NCBI GenBank assembly: GCA_963709425.1
Contig: CAVPWG010000005.1
Span: 372,001-436,000, forward strand
Reading direction: 5' to 3'
Origin: JAICJC01 sp963709425
GTDB taxonomy: Bacteria > Actinomycetota > Thermoleophilia > Gaiellales > JAICJC01
DNA length: 64,000 nucleotides
Part shown: in pieces, positions 8,694-19,146 of the stretch
How the letters are laid out: each line of letters starts with the position of its first letter
Numbering within the stretch: position 1 is the first letter of the stretch
The notes under the pieces: generated by a model
The model's database searches: none
Told to the model about the DNA's origin: nothing
What the model saw: the letters and a program-made list of their open reading frames with translations, nothing else
Made by a program: the position numbers and the translations under genes

Positions 8694-9519
8694 CGAACGC
8701 CTCCACCACCCGCTGCTCGAGCTGCAAAGACGGTGTCAGGCACTCATTTTGCACGTCCGCATAGAGGATGCCGCGCGCGAGCCGGCCGACGATGCGCGTG
8801 GCCCCGGATGCCCGCAGATCGTCGATGGCGCGCAGAGCGTCGGCCGGCAAGACCCGGCGGACATGCAGCCCCGCCGCAGCCTCGCGATGCTCCGCCCAGA
8901 GCGGCTCGTCGTCCTCGACGACCTCGCCCCCCACGAGCGCGCGGGCCTCCGCGGCGAGCCTTGCGGCGGCCGGGCTCTCGAAGCGGACGAGCATGTGCCC
9001 CGGCGGCCACGCGTACTCGACGCACGCCGGGGCCAGCGGCTCGAGCACCAGCGGATCGGCCGTCGCGGCGACGACGGTGCACGTCGCGGCGGGCAGCGGA
9101 TGAAGGCGCACGCAGACCCGCTCGATCGAACCCAGCCGCCCTTCGGAGCCGACGACGAGCCGGGGCAGGTCGTAGCCGGCGACGTTCTTGACGACCCGGC
9201 CGCCCCCGTGCACCACGGTCCCATCGGCCAGCCGCACCGCGACGCCCAGAAGCAGGTCGCGGGGAGGGCCGTACCCGTGCGCGCGGGGGCCGGTCACCGC
9301 GTCCGAGAAGGCGGCGGCGATGCTTCGCCGCTCGGCGCCCGGCGGGTCGAAGGCCAGCATCTGGCCGTTCGCGGCCAGCCGCCGCCCGAGCTCGCCCAGC
9401 GGGACCGCGCCGTCGACGACGGCGGTCAGATCGCCGGGCTCGTGCTCGATCAGAAGCGTTGTGACACCCCCTCGACCTCCAGCGGATGGCGCCGGTACGG
9501 GCCGGGCACCTCGCCGCAC
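8686..9519 (-). CDS. glcE: Glycolate oxidase FAD-binding subunit, N-terminally shortened
   Basis: A GlcE-type FAD subunit of 277 codons if read from the GTG at 9519 inside the end of glcD. Recognisable homology begins at LLIEHEPGDLTAVVDGAVPL and continues through GQMLAFDPPGAE and VVKNVAGYDLPRLVVGSEG, the FAD-domain core. The 45-50 residues that normally precede this, with the pyrophosphate-binding Gly-rich loop, are missing: the segment before it is out-of-frame glcD sequence. A palindromic mini-element at 8723-8753 is translated in frame near the C-terminus as VQNECLTPSLQ. Either the gene carries a deletion or about 150 bases were lost in assembly. Function is therefore uncertain. Confidence 0.8.
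   Translation of the reverse strand: MRRGARPVPAPSAGGRGGVTTLLIEHEPGDLTAVVDGAVPLGELGRRLAANGQMLAFDPPGAERRSIAAAFSDAVTGPRAHGYGPPRDLLLGVAVRLADGTVVHGGGRVVKNVAGYDLPRLVVGSEGRLGSIERVCVRLHPLPAATCTVVAATADPLVLEPLAPACVEYAWPPGHMLVRFESPAAARLAAEARALVGGEVVEDDEPLWAEHREAAAGLHVRRVLPADALRAIDDLRASGATRIVGRLARGILYADVQNECLTPSLQLEQRVVEAFGG
8723..8753. repeat. 31-bp palindromic mini-element inside glcE
   Basis: The unit runs from TGCAAAGACGG to ATTTTGCA around the imperfect palindrome GGTGTCAGGCACT. It shares both outer arms with the intergenic copy at 32361-32391 (read on the opposite strand), which has a different but self-complementary core. The two copies also share the trailing CGTC. It resembles the REP-like GTGTCAGGCAC elements that are scattered in many bacteria. 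Here it lies within a reading frame without breaking it. Confidence 0.75.
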
Positions 9520-10879
9520 AGCCGCGGCGTCGGCAGGAGCTTCCCCGGGTTGCAGAGCCCGTCCGGATCGAACGCCCGCCGCAGGCGGTCCATCGCCGCG
9601 AGGTCAGCCTCCGAGAACATCCACGGCATCGAGCACACCTTGTCGACGCCGATGCCGTGCTCGCCCGTGAGCGACCCGCCCGCCTCGACGCACGCCTCCA
9701 GGATCTCGGCCGCCAGCCGCTCCGCGCGGTCCGCCTCGCCCGCGACCGAGGCGTCGTAGAGGACGAGCGGGTGCAGGTTCCCGTCGCCGGCGTGGAACAC
9801 GTTCCCGACGCGCAGGCCGTACTGGGCCGAGAGCTGCTCGATCCGCCGCAGCGTCTGCGGGAGGCGCGTGCGCGGCACGACGCCGTCCTGGACGTAGTAG
9901 TCGGGGCTCACCCGCCCCATGGCGGCGAACGCGGCCTTGCGGCCGTGCCAGAGCGCCGCCCGCTCGACGTCGTCGGCGGCGACCCGCACCTCTGCGGCAC
10001 CGCCGGCCGCACACAGCTCCTGCACGCGCCCGCAGGTCAGCTCGACCTCGACCGCGGGCCCGTCGAGCTCCACGAGCAGGACGGCGCCGGCGTCGCGGGG
10101 GAGCCCGGCGTGAACGGCGTCCTCGGCGGCCTGGATGGTGAGCGCGTCCATCATCTCGACCGCCGCCGGGACGATGCCCGCCCCGATGATGGCCGAGACG
10201 ACCTCGCCCGCCGCATCGGTCGACGGGAACGCGGCGAGCAGCGTCTCGACCCGCTGCGGGCGCGGTACGACCCCCACGACGACCTCGGTGGCGATCCCGA
10301 GCGTCCCCTCGGAGCCGATGAACGCGCCGGCCAGGTCCAGGGCGCCGTCCCGATCCAGCCGCACGACCTCTGCGTCGGCCAGAACGACCAGGAGCTCGAG
10401 CACATGTGTCGAGGTGAACCCGTATTTCAGGCAGTGGGCGCCGCCCGAGTTCTCGGCGACGTTGCCGCCGATCGTGCACACCTGCTGGCTCGAGGGGTCT
10501 GGGGCATAGAACAGCCCGTGGGCGGCGACCGCACGCGTCACGTCGAGGTTCGTCACGCCGGGCTGTACGCGCACCCGCCGGTTGGGAACGTCGATCTCGA
10601 GGATCCGGTTCATGCGTGCCAGGCCGATCACGATGCCCTCGACCACCGGCACCGCCCCGCCCGAGAGCCCCGTGCCGGCGCCGCGTGCCACGAACGGCGC
10701 GTTGTGGTTGCGGCACACGCGCACGGCGGCCTGCACCTCCTCGGTCGAGCGCGGCAGGACGACCGCCTGCGGCACGGCCCGGTGGCCGGTGAGCCCATCG
10801 CACTCGTACGTCCTGAGCTCCGCGTGCTCGGAGATCACCCCGTCGGGGCCGAGCGCGCGCTCCAGGTCGGCGACGAGGC

Positions 10880-10883
<4 letters not shown>
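9450..10883 (-). CDS. glcD: Glycolate oxidase FAD-linked subunit
   Basis: A 477-residue FAD-linked oxidase of the GlcD/D-lactate dehydrogenase family that oxidises glycolate to glyoxylate. The FAD_binding_4 domain carries RGAGTGLSGGAVPV and GGNVAENSGGAHCLKYG. The C-terminal domain has NVFHAGDGNLHPLVLYD and GGSLTGEHGIGVDK, with the active-site His residues of the family. The end (LCNPGKLLPTPRLCGE) is complete and typical. The GTG start at 10883 overlaps the acnA TGA as GTGA, indicating coupling, and is preferred over the ATG at 10970 whose extra residues are out-of-frame acnA sequence. Confidence 0.95.
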
Positions 10884-13450
<2,567 letters not shown>

Positions 13451-13535
13451 GCCTGTAACCTATCGCGGCGGAGGCGTCGGGGGAGGGTCGACGAGCGAAG
13501 CGGAAGCGCCATCCCGACCCGATCGGATCGCGCGG

Positions 13536-14966
13536 TCAGGCCAGGACGCCCCGAAGCGCGGCCCGGGCGGCGAACCACCCGCACATGCCGTGCACGCCGC
13601 CACCGGGCGGCGTCGAGGACGAGCACAGGAAGATCCGCGGATTGGGCGTGGCATGCGGCGCAGGCCGGAGCACGGGCCGGGCGATGAGCTGGCGCAGGTC
13701 CGCGAGCCCCCCGTTGATGTCGCCGCCGACATAGTTGGGATTGACTGCCTCGACCTGCGCCGGCCCGGCGGTGTGCCGCCCCACGACCACCTCACGGAAG
13801 CCCGGGGCGAACCGCTCGATCTGCCCCTCGATCGCCTCGGTCATGTCGACGCCCGAGCCGTTCGGCACGTGGCAGTAGGCCCAGAGCGTGTGGGCGCCCT
13901 CCGGCGCCCGCGTGCGGTCGAAGAGGCTCTGCTGCGCGACGAGCACAAACGGGCGGCACGGCGCGCGGCCGGCGGCGACATCGGCCTCGGACTCCCGAAG
14001 CTCACCCACCGTGCCCCCGACGTGCACGGTCCCGGCACGGCGGCATTCCGGCGCCGACCACGGCACCGGGCCGCTGAGCGCGTAGTCGGCCTTGAACACC
14101 CCGGGCCCGTATCGGAACCTCCCAAGCGCGCTCCGGTATCGCGCCGGCAGCCGGTCGCCGGCCATGTGGAGCAGCGCCCGCGGCGTCACGTCGAGCAGCA
14201 CCGCACGCGCCGGCGGGAGCTCCCCGAGCGAGGCCACGGGCCGTCCGGTCTCGATCTCACCGCCGAGCGACGTGAGGAGCGACGCCATGGCGTCGGTGAT
14301 CGCCCTCGAGCCGCCGACGGCGACGGGCCACCCGACGGCATGCGCGAGCACCACAAGGAGCAGGGCGAACGCCCCCGTCCCAGGTGCCGTGAGCGGCCGC
14401 ATCGAGTGGGCCGCGTTCCCTGCCAAAAGCGCGCGGGCGGGCGCCTCCTCGAACCGGCGCCGGGTGAGCCCGGCCGCCGAGCGCAGGCCGAGCACGGCGA
14501 ACCGCACGGCCGGCAGCGGATGCCGCGGAGGCCGCAGCGGCGGCCCGAGCAGGACACCGGCGAGCGCCGGCCAGTCGCGCACAAGCGGGCCCATCAGACG
14601 TCGGTAGGCGCGGCCGTCGCCGCCGAGTCCAGCGGCCGTCTCGTCGAGCGATCGGTGTAGCGCGACCGCGCCGCCGCCGCCGAGCGGGTGCGCCAACGGC
14701 AGGTCCGGATGCACCACGGCCAGGCCGTGATCCGCGAGCGGGAGCGACGCCAGGAACGGCGAACCCAGCAGGAGCGGGTGCACCGCCGAGCACACGTCGT
14801 GGAGATGACCGGGCAGCGTGAGCTCCTCGGTCCGCGTTCCGCCGCCGATCGTCGGCGCGCCCTCGATCACGCGTACCGAGCGACCGGCCTGGGCGAGCGC
14901 GATCGCCGCCGCCAGCCCGTTCGGGCCGGAGCCGACGACGATCGCGTCGAGCTCTGGGTCAGGCAC
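13536..14966 (-). CDS. Phytoene-dehydrogenase-like FAD oxidoreductase
   Basis: A 476-residue flavoprotein of the CrtI/PYROXD2-like amine-oxidase superfamily. The N-terminus has the dinucleotide-binding signature VVGSGPNGLAAAIALAQAG and the acidic ribose-binding residue in VRVIEGA. GGGTRTEELTLPGHLHDVCS matches the second FAD contact. The C-terminal part carries NPNYVGGDINGG and IFLCSSSTPPGGGVHGMCGW, the usual FAD-closing motif. No other carotenoid genes are near, so true phytoene desaturation is doubtful; these proteins often have unknown substrates. Its ATG overlaps the end of the next upstream gene by 8 bases, so the two are likely cotranscribed. Confidence 0.82.
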   Translation of the reverse strand: MPDPELDAIVVGSGPNGLAAAIALAQAGRSVRVIEGAPTIGGGTRTEELTLPGHLHDVCSAVHPLLLGSPFLASLPLADHGLAVVHPDLPLAHPLGGGGAVALHRSLDETAAGLGGDGRAYRRLMGPLVRDWPALAGVLLGPPLRPPRHPLPAVRFAVLGLRSAAGLTRRRFEEAPARALLAGNAAHSMRPLTAPGTGAFALLLVVLAHAVGWPVAVGGSRAITDAMASLLTSLGGEIETGRPVASLGELPPARAVLLDVTPRALLHMAGDRLPARYRSALGRFRYGPGVFKADYALSGPVPWSAPECRRAGTVHVGGTVGELRESEADVAAGRAPCRPFVLVAQQSLFDRTRAPEGAHTLWAYCHVPNGSGVDMTEAIEGQIERFAPGFREVVVGRHTAGPAQVEAVNPNYVGGDINGGLADLRQLIARPVLRPAPHATPNPRIFLCSSSTPPGGGVHGMCGWFAARAALRGVLA

Positions 14967-15693
14967 GCCGGAACGGCCTGGCCGCGAATCTCATGGGAGC
15001 CATCGCCGTGTACATACCCGACCGAATGCCTGCGTTGTGTCGGACGTTCGCCGCCTTCGACCACTGGCGGCGCCGGTCCACGCACACCGCCTCAGTCGTG
15101 ACCTGCCCGTCGACGCCGAACGCCGCCGCGAGCGCCTGCAGGGTGTGCGCCCAGTGGCGGTCCTCCTGGCGATGGCCGCCGAACGTCATCCCCATCTCGT
15201 ACAGCGGGTCGGAAGCCCGCATGAGGACGTGTGCCTGGGCCGCCGTCACGCCGCCGTCGTCGTACGCGCTGAAGGTGATCCAGCCGGCGAACATGTGTCC
15301 CTCCGGCGTCATCAGCGTGAACGACTCGTCGTCGGCGTAGAGGACGAGCACGCCGGTCGAGAGCTTGAGACCGCCCGGCATGCTCAGGTCGAGTACCGCC
15401 ACCTCGCCCGGCTGGATGCCGGCGAGCGGCGCGAAGAACCGGTTCCCCTTCGGCCAGAAGCTGGGGAAGTCACGCTTCCAGACGGCGATGACCTCGGCCG
15501 GGTCGGCGTCGGTGCCCTCGAGCCGGATGCGGTAGGTCTTCTGCCACATCTTGCCAAACCCGTGCACGGGCGAGGTGGGCCGGCGGCCGGCGACATTGAT
15601 CCCGGACGACCCGGGCTCGACGCCCGTCACTTCGAGGTGGGCGACCGGCTTCGCCCAGGCGTCGCCGTCGCGCGATGCGCGTTTCTCGGTCAT
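14959..15693 (-). CDS. Conserved hypothetical protein (possibly DUF1990-like)
   Basis: A 244-residue soluble protein without signal peptide. It has a beta-rich middle (GEVAVLDLSMPGGLKLSTGV, VLYADDESFTLMTPEGHMFA) and a conserved-looking GMTFGGHRQEDRHWAHTLQA segment before a helical tail. The pattern of a strand followed by a T-PEGH turn recalls DUF1990 proteins, but I cannot confirm this by eye. It is upstream of, and overlapping with, the phytoene-dehydrogenase-like gene, and downstream of a STAS gene in the same direction, so it may belong to either transcription unit. Confidence 0.5.
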   Translation of the reverse strand: MTEKRASRDGDAWAKPVAHLEVTGVEPGSSGINVAGRRPTSPVHGFGKMWQKTYRIRLEGTDADPAEVIAVWKRDFPSFWPKGNRFFAPLAGIQPGEVAVLDLSMPGGLKLSTGVLVLYADDESFTLMTPEGHMFAGWITFSAYDDGGVTAAQAHVLMRASDPLYEMGMTFGGHRQEDRHWAHTLQALAAAFGVDGQVTTEAVCVDRRRQWSKAANVRHNAGIRSGMYTAMAPMRFAARPFRRA

Positions 15694-15711
15694 GGTGTCA
15701 TTCCTTTCTCG

Positions 15712-16065
15712 TCAGGCGGCGGCGGCGATCGCCTCGGACTCGCTGCCGTGGATGGCGATCGCCTCGTCCAGCCGCGTGAGCTGGAAGATCTGGAGGTAGT
15801 GGTCGGTCAGCCCGAACGCGAGCAGGCGCTGCTTCTGGCGGTTGGCCCGCACGAGCAGCGTCACCAGCAGGCCGATCCCGCTCGAGTTCATGTACTCGAG
15901 CTCCGAGAAGTTGAGGACGACCCAGCGTGTGTGCTCGCCGCTGGCGCGGCCGTAGGCGTCCATGAGCGCGGCCTCGCTGGCGGCCGTCACCTCGCCTGCG
16001 ATGTCGATAACGCTCGCGCGGTCGCTCGGCGTTCGTACCCTCATCGAAACCGTGGTCTCGGTCAT
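15712..16065 (-). CDS. STAS-domain anti-sigma factor antagonist (second copy)
   Basis: A 117-residue single STAS domain. The phosphorylatable serine is in LEYMNSSGIGLLVTLLVRAN, the classic SpoIIAA/RsbV site. In partner switching, the unphosphorylated form binds and removes an anti-sigma kinase, and a PP2C phosphatase reactivates it. Its ATG overlaps the TGA of the preceding STAS gene (16062-16065), and the SpoIIE-type gene lies just upstream, so all three form one unit. The paired C-terminal segment EYMNSSG versus PYINSTG suggests the two copies arose by duplication. No sigma factor gene is adjacent. Confidence 0.9.
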   Translation of the reverse strand: MTETTVSMRVRTPSDRASVIDIAGEVTAASEAALMDAYGRASGEHTRWVVLNFSELEYMNSSGIGLLVTLLVRANRQKQRLLAFGLTDHYLQIFQLTRLDEAIAIHGSESEAIAAAA

Positions 16066-16412
16066 CGCGTGCTCCCCTCCGGGGCGGCGGTCGCCCCTGC
16101 CTCGATGGTCATGAAGTCGGACAGGCGGGTGATCTCGAAGATCTCCCGGTAGTGGTCGGTAAGTCCGCGCGCTGTCACGGGCACGTCGGCGCCTCGGGCC
16201 CGGCCCAGGAGCCCGACGATGAGCGCGATGCCGGTCGAGTTGATGTAGGGCACCGCCGTGAAATCGAGCGTGAGCGACGCCGCACCCGCGGCCGCTGCCT
16301 CACCGTAGGCCCGGTCGAGGGCCGTGCCGGCCTCGCGGTCGACATCGCCGGTGAGCAGGAGCGTCGCCTCGCCGCCGTGCACATCCACCTTCACCTCAAG
16401 CGCGGTCGTCAT
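16062..16412 (-). CDS. STAS-domain anti-sigma factor antagonist (first copy)
   Basis: A 116-residue STAS domain with the phosphoacceptor site in VPYINSTGIALIVGLLGRA. Strand-helix order is normal for RsbV-like proteins. It starts inside the end of the SpoIIE-type gene (17-base overlap) and its TGA overlaps the start of the second STAS gene, so expression should be stoichiometrically linked. It is the likely direct substrate of the HATPase kinase and PP2C phosphatase domains fused in the neighbouring 532-residue protein (inference from family knowledge). Confidence 0.9.
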   Translation of the reverse strand: MTTALEVKVDVHGGEATLLLTGDVDREAGTALDRAYGEAAAAGAASLTLDFTAVPYINSTGIALIVGLLGRARGADVPVTARGLTDHYREIFEITRLSDFMTIEAGATAAPEGSTR

Positions 16413-17994
16413 CTCGCCCTCCTTCCAGGTGCATCACGAGCGAGGTGGTGTGGTGCGTCTCGTCCCCGGCCACCGCCAGCTCGTCCACCATGTTCCGGAT
16501 CAGGAAGAGCCCCCACCCGCGCGGGGTCTGCTCGCCCGCCAGCTTCGCCTCGAGGTCGGGCTCCGGCGCGTCCTCCACCGCCCGGGCGCCACCCTGGTCG
16601 GTGACGTCCACACGGAGCGAGCCCGGGTCGCAAACGATGCGGATCTCAACGGGCAGCTCTGCACGGAATTCGTTTCCGTGCTCCATCGCGTTCATGACCG
16701 CCTCGGCTATCGCCGTCTTCATCCGCTCGAGCCGAGCCGGCGGCAGGCCGGCCGCGGCCAGCGCGGGCTCGAGCAGGCGGATCGCCTCGCGCTCGTTGCC
16801 AGGCTCGCTTGGGATCGAGATCGCGGTGGGCGGCGCGCCAGAGACGCGCTCGATCGCGACCAGAGTGATGTCGTCCTCCTGCTCCGCCGCTGCACCGGTG
16901 AAGTCGTGCACCGCACCGAGAAGCGTGCGGAGCACCAACTCCACGCCTTGGGAGCCGGACTGCGCCATCACGTCGGACAGGCGGCCGCCGCCGAACATCT
17001 CGCGGGCGGGGTCATGGGCCTCCGTCACGCCGTCGGAGTAGAGGAGGAGCTGCGCGCCGGGCGCGAGCACGGCCTCGGTCTCCTCGTAGTCCATTCCCGG
17101 CATGAGGCCGAGCGGCATCCCGCGGGCGTAGAGCTCGGTGACCGTTCCGCCGGAGGCGACCATCGGCAGGTTGTGGCCCGCGTTCGCGAACACGAGCCGG
17201 CCGGTGTCGAGCTCGAGCACGCCGTAGAGGCACGTCACGAACATGTTCTCCGGGATGTCAGGAACGAGGTGCTCGTTCACGCGCTCGAGGACTGCCCCGG
17301 GCTCGATCAGGCGCTGTGCCGAGGCACGAAGCACGCTTCGTGTCGCGGCCATGACGAGGGCCGCCGGGACGCCCTTGTCGGTGACGTCGCCGACGACGAT
17401 CCCGAGGCGGCGCCCTGGGAGCTCGATGAAGTCGTAGAAGTCTCCGCCGACCTCGCGCGCCGGGCGGTAATCGGCGGCGACGTCCCAGCCGGGCGCCTCG
17501 GGCAGCGCCCGGGGCAGGAAGTTCTGCTGGATCAAGCGGGCGACGGCGAGCTCCTGATCGAGCCGCTCCCGGCTTCGGATCTCTGCCTCCTGCTCGCGCA
17601 CGAGCTGGCCGACACGGACGGCCGGCGCGGCCTGGGCGGCGAGGCTCTCGAGCAGCCGGCGGTCGTCGCCCGAGTACTCCTGATCCGAGAGCCGCGGGCC
17701 AAGGTTCAGGAGCCCGATCAGCTCACCCTGCGTCACGAGCGGCACGACCAGCTTGACGCCGGACGCGCGCAGCGCCTCGAGCGCGGGAGACTCGAGCTCG
17801 AGCGCCTCGATGTCGACGGCGCCGGCCGCGCTCTGGAAGAACGGGATGATCGGATCGTTCGGCGCAATGTCGACCGGTACGGCGCTCGGCGCGGGCGCCT
17901 GAGGCGCCGGCTGCTCGCCGACCGAAGCCGCGACCGCCGGATGGGTGCGTCCGCGGGAGACGATGCGACGGAGGCTGTGGGCGACGGAGCTCAT
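16396..17994 (-). CDS. GAF - SpoIIE PP2C phosphatase - HATPase (RsbW-like) fusion regulator
   Basis: A 532-residue soluble regulator. Residues about 40-150 look like a GAF sensor (LVVPLVTQGELIGLLNLGPR). A short coiled linker (REQEAEIRSRERLDQELAVA) leads to the PP2C/SpoIIE domain with metal-binding acids in EVGGDFYDF, VVGDVTDKGVPAAL and LLLYSDGVTEAHD. Residues about 400-530 are an RsbW-type ATPase with N-box AEAVMNAMEHGNE and G-box RGWGLFLIRNMVDEL. One protein therefore carries both the phosphatase and the anti-sigma-type kinase of a partner-switching pathway. Two STAS substrates follow, and a kinase-less membrane sensor overlaps its start upstream. Confidence 0.92.
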   Translation of the reverse strand: MSSVAHSLRRIVSRGRTHPAVAASVGEQPAPQAPAPSAVPVDIAPNDPIIPFFQSAAGAVDIEALELESPALEALRASGVKLVVPLVTQGELIGLLNLGPRLSDQEYSGDDRRLLESLAAQAAPAVRVGQLVREQEAEIRSRERLDQELAVARLIQQNFLPRALPEAPGWDVAADYRPAREVGGDFYDFIELPGRRLGIVVGDVTDKGVPAALVMAATRSVLRASAQRLIEPGAVLERVNEHLVPDIPENMFVTCLYGVLELDTGRLVFANAGHNLPMVASGGTVTELYARGMPLGLMPGMDYEETEAVLAPGAQLLLYSDGVTEAHDPAREMFGGGRLSDVMAQSGSQGVELVLRTLLGAVHDFTGAAAEQEDDITLVAIERVSGAPPTAISIPSEPGNEREAIRLLEPALAAAGLPPARLERMKTAIAEAVMNAMEHGNEFRAELPVEIRIVCDPGSLRVDVTDQGGARAVEDAPEPDLEAKLAGEQTPRGWGLFLIRNMVDELAVAGDETHHTTSLVMHLEGGRDDDRA

Positions 17995-19146
17995 CTCGGC
18001 TCAGTGTCCACGATCGGGCGTTCCGAGTTCGTTACGGGCCGAAGCCACAGGCCGGCATGGGCCGGCTGGACCGTCGCCGAGACGATCCGAAGCAGGTCGC
18101 CGCCGAGCGCCTCGAGGTCGATCTCGTCGCGCACGCGGCCGCTGAACGCCGCGACCGCAGCCTCGGCGTCGTACCCCGACCGGTAGAAGCGGTGGTCGAC
18201 GATCCGCTGGATACGTCGGCGCAGCGGCTGGAACGCGCCGACGACGGCGAGCGTCGACAACGTGACCGCGACTGTCCCGGAGGAACCGGCGACGTTGCGC
18301 AACAGGACGCCGAACAGCGTCGCGCCGGCCACGTACACCGCGGCGAGCACGGCCACGAGACATCCGTAGACGAGCGTCTTGCGGATGATCACGTCGACGT
18401 CGTAGAGCCGGTATCGCAGCATTGCCAGGCCCACCGACAGCGGGAGGAGCGCGTAGTCGAGGGCGTAGAGCGCCTCGTGGGGCGAGACGATCGAGATGAC
18501 GAAGAAGCCCACGAAGGCGGTGCAGGCCGCGAAGACGCACGCGCGGATCTGCAGGCGCTGGGTCGCATCGGCCCGCCGGTAGCGGAGGACGGCCGAGGTC
18601 AGGCCCGCCGTGATCAGGACGGCGATGAGCACCCCTGTCGCGACAACAACCGGCTGCGGGGGCGAGTCGGAGACGCCCGCGAGCGCCGCGATCCACACGA
18701 TTGCGACGAGGTCGGCTCGGACCAGGTACCGCCAGTCGCGGGCCCGGAGGCCGGCCGTTCGGGAAGAGCAGGGGGACCAGGAGCGCGTAGGCGGCGAGCC
18801 CGGCCACCCACGCCCAACTCGCGACCCAGTCGGCGACAGCCGCACCGGGTGCGCCCGGGTGCCTGTCGTGCGCCCACGCCGCGTACGTGCCCGTCGCGAC
18901 GGCAAGGCCGACCAGGGCCGGGGCGGCGCAGAAGATCCATCCGATCGGATTTCGCGGCTCCCGACGTGCGATCAGAACGCCCAGCGTGGCCATGCCCTGC
19001 ATCACGGCGCCGAAGAGCACGGCATCGAAGACATTGGCGGCGTCCAGACCGGCCCCCGCGCCCACGAAGATTCCGGTGGCCAGGAACAGGACAAGCGTCG
19101 CGACCCAGACCGCGGCCGCGATCCGCGGAATCGAGGCACGCCTCAC
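17991..19146 (-). CDS. Multi-TM sensor-like protein lacking a kinase domain (paralogue 2, one +1 frameshift)
   Basis: A sensor-like membrane protein of about 384 residues once one base is removed near 18741. There GGG read as GG joins PLLFPNGRPP to ARDWRYLVRADLVAIVWIAA. The features match the paralogues at 6305 and 19143: LLFPNGRPP between helices, AMLRYRLYDVDVIIRKTLVY, FQPLRRRIQRIVDHRFYRSG, and a tail ending PAHAGLWLRPVT with no kinase. The GTG start overlaps the TGA of paralogue 3 (GTGA at 19143-19146). Its own stop overlaps the start of the SpoIIE-type gene (17991-17994), so the sensors and the partner-switching proteins look like one operon. Confidence 0.72.
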
